Shown piece by piece: positions 17,789 through 26,100 of a DNA stretch of 57,480 nucleotides. Below the pieces are notes generated by a model that had not been told where the DNA came from, searched no databases, and saw nothing but the letters and a program-made list of their open reading frames with translations. Made by a program: the position numbers and the translations under genes. Source of the DNA: Microcoleus sp. CAWBG506 (GTDB taxonomy: Bacteria > Cyanobacteriota > Cyanobacteriia > Cyanobacteriales > Microcoleaceae); the NCBI GenBank assembly GCA_020883125.1, contig JAHREW010000002.1, forward strand, positions 1-57,480. Direction: 5' to 3'. Positions within the stretch are counted from its first letter, which is position 1, and every line of letters starts with the position of its first letter.

Positions 17789-18171
17789 AGGGTCTCAGAC
17801 TCAGGAAAATCGATATCTGCATTTCGATCGTGGCGATATACTTCAACATATTTCGTGACTTCATTCAGCAACGGATTACATCTCAAAAGAGGTGAAACAT
17901 TCAACATCGGACGCGCCTCATACCAAGCAATCCGATCGTCAATTTCTAGCTGATTATCCAGATAAAAACTAATCGCATCAAACACTTGAGCCGCCGTCAC
18001 GAGTTGCAGTAACTTCTGTGGGATTTCGTCAGGCTTTATTCCCGATTTCCAAAACACCACAATATCCCGTACAGTAACTTGAGTGCCTGCAATAATCGGT
18101 TCCCCCTGCAAAACTTCAGGATTGCGGGTGACATAGCGAGAAATGCTTGTAGGAGACAGCGAACTGGTCAT
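17785..18171 (-). CDS. DUF433 antitoxin-like protein
   Basis: 128 aa. The DUF433 segment (residues ~12-70) has RYVTRNPEVLQGEPIIAGTQ followed by VTVRDIVVFWKSGIKPDEIP. This is the winged-helix-like motif found in small antitoxins paired with PIN toxins. The rest (DDRIAWYEARPMLNVSPLLR) is longer than the minimal family and may contact the toxin. It comes first in the operon and overlaps vapC by 4 nt (ATGA), as expected of an antitoxin-toxin pair. Confidence 0.82.
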   Translation of the reverse strand: MTSSLSPTSISRYVTRNPEVLQGEPIIAGTQVTVRDIVVFWKSGIKPDEIPQKLLQLVTAAQVFDAISFYLDNQLEIDDRIAWYEARPMLNVSPLLRCNPLLNEVTKYVEVYRHDRNADIDFPESETL

Positions 18172-18308
18172 AACGACCTCATCAAAAAATGTAAACCAGC
18201 CTTCATCTTAGCATAGTGGACAGAAGACGCCCGCGTTCATTACTGTTTGGTTCATTATCGATTGTAAAAGATTAAAATAAATTAGAGAGTTACTCCCAAA
18301 AATTTTCC

Positions 18309-18551
18309 ATGCCTCCCGAAGAAATCCTCCTACAATACTGGCGCGAACTTGCCCCCGCCGATCGCGCAAAAGTCCTTCAGTTTACCCAAGCTCTAGCGCT
18401 CAAATCTTCACCTGAATTTACCCCCAAAACACAACTCGGTCAAACCCTATGGAAACTTCGCCAACGGGCGATCGCCAACGGTATGAAACTCCTCAATGAA
18501 GTGGAGTTAGAGCAAGAAATTGCCGATCGTCGAGGTGGCTGCGGTGTCTGA
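18309..18551 (+). CDS. 80-aa hypothetical protein, antitoxin-like
   Basis: An all-helical small protein: PPEEILLQYWRELAPADRAK, then VLQFTQALALKSSP and a C-terminal WKLRQRAIANGMKLLNEVEL helix ending EIADRRGG. Cyanobacterial proteins of this shape usually precede a PIN toxin gene, but no PIN frame follows here, so it may be an orphan antitoxin. No clear Shine-Dalgarno is visible. A repeat begins 35 nt after the stop. Confidence 0.6.
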   Translation: MPPEEILLQYWRELAPADRAKVLQFTQALALKSSPEFTPKTQLGQTLWKLRQRAIANGMKLLNEVELEQEIADRRGGCGV

Positions 18552-18585
18552 TAAACTAACTTATCTGGATTCAGCAGAACCGGCC

Positions 18586-18645
18586 GGGCGGGTTTATGAA
18601 ATTGTCAATTTTAGGCAATTATTATTGGTGAACCCGCCCCTACAA
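18586..18645. repeat. GGGCGGGTT/AACCCGCCC palindromic repeat
   Basis: A 9-bp perfect inverted repeat (18586-18594 with 18631-18639) is followed by CTACAA. The same block, GGGCGGGTTTAT...GGTGAACCCGCCCCTACAA, occurs inside the element at 37830-37957. Confidence 0.65.
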
Positions 18646-18755
18646 GAATTATATCTATTTAACCGAACCTGATATGATTCATCTCTCTGATCTCTTCCTC
18701 TGTGTTCTCTGCGTACTCTGTGGTTAAATCATTCCGATCCAAATCAGAATTGAAA

Positions 18756-18851
18756 TTACCCCTTAACAACCGCCCACTGAGTCACCGGTGCCAGCGGTTT
18801 CCAACCCTGAAAAGAACCGATCGCCCCAGCGCGCTGAATCCCAATTCTCAA
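18756..18851 (-). pseudogene. 3' remnant of a second cobL copy
   Basis: Read on the minus strand, this stretch encodes LRIGIQRAGAIGSFQGWKPL, then APVTQWAVVKG and a stop. It differs from the C terminus of the intact cobL 480 nt away at only a few positions (RTGAIGSFLGWKPLAPITQWAVVKS). Homology ends abruptly on the 5' side of the remnant. It is an isolated duplicated gene end, with no start or upstream domain. Confidence 0.85.
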
Positions 18852-18888
18852 GTCTGACGCACCCTACAACTAGACCTTAGTCCTGACT

Positions 18889-19044
18889 CTATTCCATCTG
18901 CAAATATTCCAAAACCAGCAACCGCAAATAGTCTAGCATTCGGATATAGGCTCGCATTTGAAGATAGCCCGATCGCGTCTCATCATAAAACTGAGCGATC
19001 GCAGAACGATCGAACACCCTAAGCCGATCCTTTTCGTTGTGCAT
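18889..19044 (-). CDS. Possible 51-aa small protein
   Basis: An ATG-started 51-codon frame with protein-like composition: MHNEKDRLRVFDRSAIAQFY, then DETRSGYLQMRAYIRMLDYL and RLLVLEYLQME. The second half looks like an amphipathic Leu/Tyr/Arg helix. Codons include HIP1-type GCGATCGC, as in neighbours. The family is not recognised. It could be a small gene or the end of a lost larger one, since it sits between a cobL fossil and a MITE-like element that begins 4 nt beyond its start codon. Confidence 0.4.
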   Translation of the reverse strand: MHNEKDRLRVFDRSAIAQFYDETRSGYLQMRAYIRMLDYLRLLVLEYLQME

Positions 19045-19047
19045 GAT

Positions 19048-19201
19048 CTAATACCATTTTGGCAATTTGTTGCTACGCTTATTCAGTCTATATAAATTAT
19101 CTGTCATCATCATAAATTTCTGGATACGGCAGTGCCGTGTCCCTACAGGTAAAAACCTCTAATTTCTTTTTTGTAGCAACGTTTTTTTGAATTGGTATTA
19201 G
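19048..19201. repeat. MITE-like element, CTAATACCA ends
   Basis: The ends CTAATACCATTTTGG...GTTGCTAC (19048-~19076) and GTAGCAAC...AATTGGTATTAG (19173-19201) are inverted. The centre has the palindrome-like ACGGCAGTGCCGTGTCCCTAC, also found in the element at 33281-33438. Confidence 0.7.
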
Positions 19202-19324
19202 ATAGCTTTATGGACGCTGCTCTGAGCAACGTCCAAAAAGAGGATGATTGATTTTTTAGGAGCATTTAAGTATATAGTAACTGATTTTGTTTCTGATATT
19301 TCCAGAAAAGATATCGATCGCATT

Positions 19325-20536
19325 TCAACTCTTAACTACAGCCCACTGAGTAATCGGTGCTAGCGGTTTCCAACCGAGAAAAGATCCGATCGCCCCCGTG
19401 CGCTGAATCCCAATTCTAATTAATTCCCCACCGTGCAAAGAATGCCATTGCAAAACTTTCAATTCACTCTCAATAGTCACCGCATTCACAACTAATCGGC
19501 CGCCTTCACCTAAAGCATTCCAACAAGTTTCTAACAAAGCCTCAGCAGTGACACCGCCACCGATGAAAATTGCATCCGGTTGTGGCAAATTTGCCAAAGC
19601 TTCTGGCGCGTCTCCGGCGATGATTTTGAGTTCGGGAACACCCAAATTAGAGGCATTTTCAGCAATATATTCCAGTCTAGTTGGATGGCGCTCGATCGCG
19701 ATCGCCCGACAACTCCGATGACTCCGCATCCACTCAATTGCGATCGAACCACAGCCCGCCCCCACATCCCACAGCAACTCCCCCGGAATCGGCGCTAAGG
19801 TTGACAGAGTAACGGCTCGAATCTCCCGCTTGGTAAGTTGTCCATCGTGTAGATAAGCATCATCCGGTAAACCCGAAGTGCGCGGAAGCAGCAGAGTTTT
19901 GCGATCGGCTGCAACTACAATCGCGATCGCATTCAAATCAGCCAAATCCGGCACATTCCAGGCTGCTGCTACCCCCTCGCTCCGCCGTTCCGAAGCCGCC
20001 CCCATCCGCTCGAACACCGTCATCAAACTGCTACCAAACCCCCGCTGGGTCAACAATTCGGCAACCTTTATGGGAGTGTGTCGATCGGCACTTAAAACTA
20101 ACAACCGCGCCCCCGGATATAGAGAAAGGGCGATGGAGGCTACTGGGCGGTTTGTCAAACTGAAAGTCTCAACCGCATCCAAAGCCCAACCCAGACGGGC
20201 GCAGATGAGACTGAAGGCTGATGCTGCGGGAATTATCGTCATTTGGGCGATCGGAATGTGGCGCAACAGGGTGACACCAATTCCGTGACACATCGGATCG
20301 CCACTGGCGAGCACGCAAATCGACTCTCCCCGGCGACGGATAATCTCATCGACTGTGGCTTGTAAAGGTGAAGCCCAGAGCAATTTTTCCCTGGTGTCGT
20401 CGGTGGGTAGCATGGCGAGGTGACGGGCACCGCCGACTACGACTCGAGCGCGATCGACTAGAAAACGGGCGATCGAACTCAATCCCGATAATCCATCTTC
20501 CCCAATCCCCACCACCGAAAGCCATTTGTCTACCAT
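19325..20536 (-). CDS. cobL: CobL/CbiET: precorrin-6Y C5,15-methyltransferase (decarboxylating)
   Basis: 403 aa from ATG at 20536 (MVDKWLSVVGIGEDGLSGLS); a GTG nine codons earlier is less likely. It is a fusion of two SAM enzymes. The CbiE-like half (~1-205) methylates C5, with VVGIGEDG at ~8 and LASGDPMCHGIG at ~75. The CbiT-like half (~220-403) methylates C15 and decarboxylates the C12 acetate, with the SAM-binding VGAGCGSIAIEW at ~253. It acts late in corrin ring formation. The gene is divergent from the cobG-cobH-cobI side of the cluster, and a copy of its last 30 codons lies downstream. Confidence 0.93.
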   Translation of the reverse strand: MVDKWLSVVGIGEDGLSGLSSIARFLVDRARVVVGGARHLAMLPTDDTREKLLWASPLQATVDEIIRRRGESICVLASGDPMCHGIGVTLLRHIPIAQMTIIPAASAFSLICARLGWALDAVETFSLTNRPVASIALSLYPGARLLVLSADRHTPIKVAELLTQRGFGSSLMTVFERMGAASERRSEGVAAAWNVPDLADLNAIAIVVAADRKTLLLPRTSGLPDDAYLHDGQLTKREIRAVTLSTLAPIPGELLWDVGAGCGSIAIEWMRSHRSCRAIAIERHPTRLEYIAENASNLGVPELKIIAGDAPEALANLPQPDAIFIGGGVTAEALLETCWNALGEGGRLVVNAVTIESELKVLQWHSLHGGELIRIGIQRTGAIGSFLGWKPLAPITQWAVVKS

Positions 20537-20835
20537 CAGCCCTACTCCTGCAATTTTTGCCACTCAGCATGAATCTATTTCCAGCATATTAGACAACAGC
20601 CAGTTGACTAATTGACTACAGCTAAAAACTAAATCGCCTGGTTGGCAACTTCCTTGATACAAGCTTTCCAGCCATTTCAGCATTTAGGTAAGTCACCAAA
20701 TACAAGCCACATAGAAAAAGTGACACTTTTAGTTGTTTAGTAATTCGTCTTTTTCCCTAAAGTTTAAGTAGAGGCAAACAAAACACCTAAAACGTTCAGC
20801 CTTTTATTTATATTACTTACAACGGGGTCTTTACT

Positions 20836-21105
20836 ATGAAATACCTAAATATTTTAACCTTAATGTTTTTCTGGACTACTCTCAGCATCACCTCTCCAGT
20901 TAAACCCGATGAATTGCCAGCCTTCACTAATTCTAATAATGTGAATTCTCTAGAACAAATTTTAACTCCTAGAAATATCGAGGGAGAAACTCAGCCGACG
21001 GAATATCAACAAGATCCAATGTTGTTTGGAGATATTTTACCTGTGGCTACCTTTGGTTTGTCATTGGTTTGTTTTTGTTTTAACTCCCCTACCGAACCTG
21101 ATTGA
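20836..21105 (+). CDS. 89-aa hypothetical protein with signal peptide, next to the B12 riboswitch
   Basis: The N terminus (MKYLNILTLMFFWTTLSITS) is a typical signal peptide or signal anchor. The middle is polar, with no motif recognised (NSLEQILTPRNIEGETQPTE). Residues ~66-82 (DILPVATFGLSLVCFCF) form a second hydrophobic stretch that could be a membrane segment. The gene ends 106 nt before the cobalamin aptamer, so it is upstream of the riboswitch and not controlled by it. A metal or corrinoid uptake role is conceivable from position only. Confidence 0.5.
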   Translation: MKYLNILTLMFFWTTLSITSPVKPDELPAFTNSNNVNSLEQILTPRNIEGETQPTEYQQDPMLFGDILPVATFGLSLVCFCFNSPTEPD

Positions 21106-21211
21106 AAACTAGGCGAGTTTTCATTACTCAAGGCAATTAGGCGAGGGGGAATTTGTTAAGAAAATTGAGGGTTTTGGTTTTGGGGGGCAAAAATGTGATA
21201 CCTTTCTTAAA

Positions 21212-21330
21212 CCTGAAAGCGGGAAAGTCCGGTGTAATTCCGGCGCTGTGCCGCAACTGTCAAAGCCAGAATGCCGATTTCAGGAGTGTCAATTGAGATT
21301 CCCTGCGTCGCACGGGGAGGAGTTTCTTTG
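21212..21330 (+). promoter_or_regulatory. Cobalamin riboswitch controlling cobG translation
   Basis: The core shows GGGAA...GTCCGGTGTAATTCCGG (P4 region), CTGTGCCGCAACTGT with the B12 box GCCGCAACTG (21250-21259), then AGCCAGAATGCC. The core is closed by CCTGAAA (21212-21218) pairing with TTTCAGG (21278-21284). Downstream, CCCTG (~21301) can pair with CGGGG (~21313), covering the start of the GGGGAGGAG ribosome-binding site of cobG. B12 is therefore expected to repress translation. Confidence 0.88.
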
Positions 21331-22779
21331 TTAAGTTTGAGTGAATTACCGACTTGTCCGGGCTTATTTTCTGGTTCCAGAGCCAGAGACGGAATATTAT
21401 CGAGGATGCGGATTCCGGGGGGAATTTTAAATGTAGCGCAGTGTGGGGCGATCGCAGATTTAGTCGATCGATACGGTACGGGCTACGTGCAAGTAACAAA
21501 TCGCGCGAATTTGCAAATCCGAAACTTGAACTCGGCAATTTCTGCTGAAGTCTGGCACGGTTTGCAAGCATTGGGATTAGCATCTCGCCGCGTTGAAATT
21601 GACCCGATTCGCAATATTATGGCAAGCCCGACAGCGGGTATCGATCGCCAATCATTACTCGATACTCGCCCCCTAGTTAAAGATTGGGATGATTATCTGC
21701 AAACCCATCCCGAATTGTCGGAACTTTCGCCTAAATTCAGTGTCGGTTTTGACGGCGGAGAATCGGTTTCGATCCGCGCCCTACGCAACGATATTTTATT
21801 AGCAGCAGAAAGGCGATATGCTGATTCAGAAATCGTGCTTCGGCTGTATTTAAACGGCGACACAGGGATTATAATTCAAGAATCGCAATGTATTTCAGTA
21901 TTAACAGCCATCGCTAGCGTTTATCTTCAATACACAAAAAATAAGCCTCCAATTGAGGGTAAAAAACCGCGTTTGCGTCACCTGCTGGCAGATTGGGGTG
22001 TGGAAAAATATCTCGAACAGATACAGCATAATTTACCCTTTGTATTGCAGCAAAGCTCGATCGCTCCGTCTGAAAAGTCGATCGCCCGTTACCAGCATCT
22101 CGGCATTCACCCCCAGCAACAATCCGGTTTTTCCTACATCGGAATCGCACTACCGCTAGGCTGGCTAAAATCGCAGCAATTGCGAGATTTGGCAAATTTA
22201 GCCCAAAACTTCGGCAGAGGCACTCTCAGGCTCACGCCTTGGCAAAATCTGTTGATTTCTAACATCCCGAACCACCGCCTTAGCGAACTCGAAAAGTCGA
22301 TCGCCCGTTTGGGATTGCACTCATCCGCAACCAATCTAGACTCATGCTTAGTTGCTTGTGCCGGCAACACTGGCTGTGCATCGGCTCAGACAGATACCCA
22401 AAGCCACGCCCTAGCAATGGTGAAGGATTTAGGGCAAAAATTAAAGATCGATCGCCCAATTAACATTCATTTCAGCGGCTGCGAAAAATCCTGCGCCCAA
22501 CATTCTCCCATTGATATCACTTTAGTGGGAATTCAGATGAGGCAGGGAAAGGAGACGATCGCAGGTTATGACATCTATGCGGGTAAAACAGATTCGCCTT
22601 TTGGGCGGCAAATTTTCCAGGGTGTGAGTGTTGCAGAGATGTCAAGTTCCATCGCCCAAATGTTGCAAATTTATCAGCAATTTCGATCGCCAGACGAATC
22701 CTTGGGCGAATTTGTAGATCGAAGTGCGATCGACCAATTGCAGCAATTGCTTAACCCCAAAAAACCAAACCACAAGTGA
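21328..22779 (+). CDS. cobG: CobG: precorrin-3B synthase (Fe-S/siroheme-type monooxygenase)
   Basis: I choose a TTG start at 21328 because GGGGAGGAG lies 5 nt upstream; this gives 483 aa. The open frame extends to an ATG at 21271, but that ATG lies inside the riboswitch aptamer. CobG uses O2 to hydroxylate precorrin-3A before ring contraction. It is a nitrite/sulfite-reductase-family protein. TCPGLFSGSRARDGILSRMR starts the N-terminal half, and the 4Fe-4S cysteines are in CLVACAGNTGCASA and HFSGCEKSCAQH (~385-445, counted from TTG). It is the first gene after the riboswitch. cobH, its expected neighbour, is displaced 5.9 kb away by a kinase gene. Confidence 0.92.
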   Translation: MLSLSELPTCPGLFSGSRARDGILSRMRIPGGILNVAQCGAIADLVDRYGTGYVQVTNRANLQIRNLNSAISAEVWHGLQALGLASRRVEIDPIRNIMASPTAGIDRQSLLDTRPLVKDWDDYLQTHPELSELSPKFSVGFDGGESVSIRALRNDILLAAERRYADSEIVLRLYLNGDTGIIIQESQCISVLTAIASVYLQYTKNKPPIEGKKPRLRHLLADWGVEKYLEQIQHNLPFVLQQSSIAPSEKSIARYQHLGIHPQQQSGFSYIGIALPLGWLKSQQLRDLANLAQNFGRGTLRLTPWQNLLISNIPNHRLSELEKSIARLGLHSSATNLDSCLVACAGNTGCASAQTDTQSHALAMVKDLGQKLKIDRPINIHFSGCEKSCAQHSPIDITLVGIQMRQGKETIAGYDIYAGKTDSPFGRQIFQGVSVAEMSSSIAQMLQIYQQFRSPDESLGEFVDRSAIDQLQQLLNPKKPNHK

Positions 22780-22855
22780 ACCTCTTTCTTCCTCTTTCTT
22801 CCTTCGCGCCCTTAGCGCCTTCGCGGTTCATTCAAAAAAGATCCAGTTTTAAATA

Positions 22856-22969
22856 ATGCTTGACTATATTAAAGACGGAACAGAAATCTACACCAAATCC
22901 TTGGGCGAATTTGTAGATCGAAGTGCGATCGACCAATTGAAGCAGTGGTTTAAAGTTGAGTCCGGTTAG
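22856..22969 (+). pseudogene. Chimeric scar: cobH 5' end fused to cobG 3' end
   Basis: An intact 37-codon frame. The first 15 codons (MLDYIKDGTEIYTKS) copy the start of cobH (MLDYIRDGTEIYTKS, at 28671). The next part (LGEFVDRSAIDQL) copies the end of cobG (nt ~22696-22742); the last codons diverge (KQWFKVESG). The switch falls in the shared 7-nt string AATCCTT, present in both parents. It is too short to encode either enzyme. Confidence 0.9.
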
Positions 22970-23104
22970 TAAGTTTTCTGTTTGCGAGTTTAGTATTCTC
23001 AATGGCTTGTAACTCAACAATGACTAAATTCCTTCTAACGCGCTATTATTAACAAAAAGCTGGTGCGTCCTCACTTCGCGTTAAATTTTACCAGAAAAAT
23101 CAAT

Positions 23105-26100
23105 ATGCTCTCCATTCCAGGCGTAGCCGTTGTAACACTTCTCTATGAAAGTGTCAACTCCCTCGTTTACCGGGCCATTCGGGAAGCAGATAACCAGCCA
23201 CTTATCCTCAAACTTCTCAAAGACAGTTACCCCACACCTCAAGAATTGGTGCGCTACCGCACCGAATACCGCATTACCCGAAAGTTGAAAGAGGCGGGAG
23301 TCGTGCAAGTTTATGACTTGCAAAAATACCAAAACACCCTCGTGATGTTTCTGGAGGACTTTGGCGGCGAATCGTTGAAAATATTGATGCAGCAGCGTCA
23401 GTTTAGCCTAAAGGAGTTTCTGCAAATTGCGATCGCCACCACTGAAACTTTAGGACAAATTCACATCGCCAATATTATTCATAAAGATATTAACCCCTCA
23501 AATATTGTTTACAACCCGAAAACGGAACAATTAAAAATTATTGACTTTGGCATTTCCACTCAGCTAAGCAGAGAAACACCGACTTTGAAAAACCCAGGCA
23601 TTTTGGAAGGAACCCTCGCTTACATCTCACCAGAACAAACCGGGAGAATGAATCGTACTCTCGATTACCGGGCTGATTTTTATTCCCTCGGTGTCACATT
23701 TTACGAATTGCTGACAGGAAAACTGCCTTTCGAGACAGAAGATGCTTTAGACTTGGTTCACTGCCACATTGCCAGACAGCCAGTTACCCCCCAAGAAATC
23801 GAGCCAAAAATTCCTCTGATTATCTCCCAAATAGTTATTAAATTGATGGCGAAAAATGCCGAAAACCGCTATCAAACAGCATTAGGATTGAAGCACGATT
23901 TAGAAAATTGTCTCGTTCAATTACAAGCAACGGGTAACATTGAAAAGTTTGCCTTGGGAAAGCGGGATATTACAGACCATTTCTCGATCCCAGAAAAGCT
24001 CTACGGCAGAGAAACTGAAGTTTCCAATCTATTAGCAGCCTTTGAACGAGTTGCATCAGGACGATCCCCCCAACCCCCCTTATTAAGGGGGGCTTCATCC
24101 GACTCCCTCCTGAGTAGGGCCGGTGGATGGTGCGTGCCCGCCCTAGAGGAGGTATCGCATTTATCCCGCAGTGAACTGATGCTGGTGGCGGGCTTTTCTG
24201 GGATTGGTAAAACCGCATTAGTAAACGAAGTTCATAAGCCGATCGCCAGACAACGAGGCTATTTTATTAAAGGCAAGTATGACCAATTTCAGCGCAATAT
24301 TCCTTTCTCAGCTTTTGTCCAAGCTTTTCGGGATTTAATGGGGCAATTATTATCAGAATCTAACGCTCAATTACAAACATGGAAAACCAAGATTTTCACC
24401 GCAGTAGGCAATAATGGGCAAGTCTTGATTGAGGTTATTCCTGAGTTAGAACGCATCCTTGGCGCTCAATATCCAGCAATAGAATTATCGGGGAGTGCAG
24501 CACAAAATCGATTCAATTTGCTGATGCAGAAATTTGTGGAAGTATTTACTACTGCCGAACATCCCTTAGTGATGTTTTTGGATGATTTGCAGTGGGCAGA
24601 TTCGGCATCTTTGAAGTTGCTACAACTATTAATGGAGGATAGGGGGCATCTGTTAGTTTTGGGTGCTTATCGGGATAATGAAGTATCGCCTACTCATCCG
24701 TTTATGTTGACGGTAAATGAGATTATTAAGTCTGGGGCAGTGGTGAATACTATTATGTTACAACCATTGAGTTTAGCAGATCTGAATCAATTGGTGGCAG
24801 ATACGTTGATTTGCGATTTATCTTTTGCTCAACCGTTGACAGAATTAGTCGAGCAAAAAACTCAGGGTAATCCCTTTTTCTCGACTCAATTTCTGAAGGC
24901 ATTACATGATGATGGACTAATTACTTTTGACCCCCCTCAGTCCCCCCTTAGTAAGGGGGGAAGTAAAGGGCATTGGCAGTGCGATATTGCTCAATCTAGA
25001 CTGACTCACGCCTCGGATGTAGTGGAGTTTATGGCGGCGCAATTGCAGAAGTTGCCCCAAGAAACTCAGGATGTTCTTAAGTTGGCGGCTTGTATTGGAG
25101 CGCAGTTTGATTTAGATACATTGGCAGTTGTCAGTGAAGAATTACCAGAAAAAACGGCATCAGCACTGTGGAAAGCTTTGGAAGAAGAACTGATTTTACC
25201 GATTCACGAAAATTATAAATGTTTTATTCCAACAGAGGCTCAATTCAAGACTGATTCTATTTCCAATCCAACTTATCGCTTTCTACACGATCGCGTCCAG
25301 CAAGCGGCTTATTCATTGATTCCCGATCGCCAGACACCAACCACTCATCTCAAAGTTGGACAATTGCTGCTACAAAGTTCCTCGGAGAGCGAAAGAGAGG
25401 AAAAACTGTTTGATATTGTCGAGCATTTGAATCTAGGCCAGGAGTTGATCGCCCAAGCAAATGAGAGGGAGGCCTTAGCACAACTTAACTTAAAAGCTGG
25501 ACAGAAAGCCAGAAATTCTACCGCCTACGCTGCGGCAAAAGTTTATTTGCAAATAGGGATAGAGTTATTGACAGCAAACTGTTGGCAAAGTCAATATGAA
25601 TTGACATTAAATCTTTATGTTGCCGCTGTCGAAGTTGCCTATTTGAATGCTGACTTTGATGATATGGAGCAGATAGCAGCACTGGTGTTGGAGAAAGCCC
25701 AGACAATTTTAGACAAAGTTAAAACTTACGAAATTTTAATGACAGCCCAGACAGCCCAGAACAAGATGTTGGAGGCGATCGCAGTAGGCAGAGATGCACT
25801 GGCGCAATTGGGAGTTGAACTCCCTAGCGAACTGGATCAAGTCAAGATAGATCGAGCGCTACAGAGTCTTACTAGACAACTCCAAGACAGAAGGATTGAG
25901 GAACTACTTAACTTGCCTGTAATGACAGATCTTCAGACTCAAGCAGCCATGCCAATATTAGGAATATTATGGTCACCGATTATTCAAGCCATGCCCAGTT
26001 TAACGCCCCTACTGAGCTCCACGATGGTGAGTTTATCGCTCCAGTTTGGGAATGCACCAGCCTCGACGGTGGGGTATTTGATTCACGGTGTGGTGCTATG

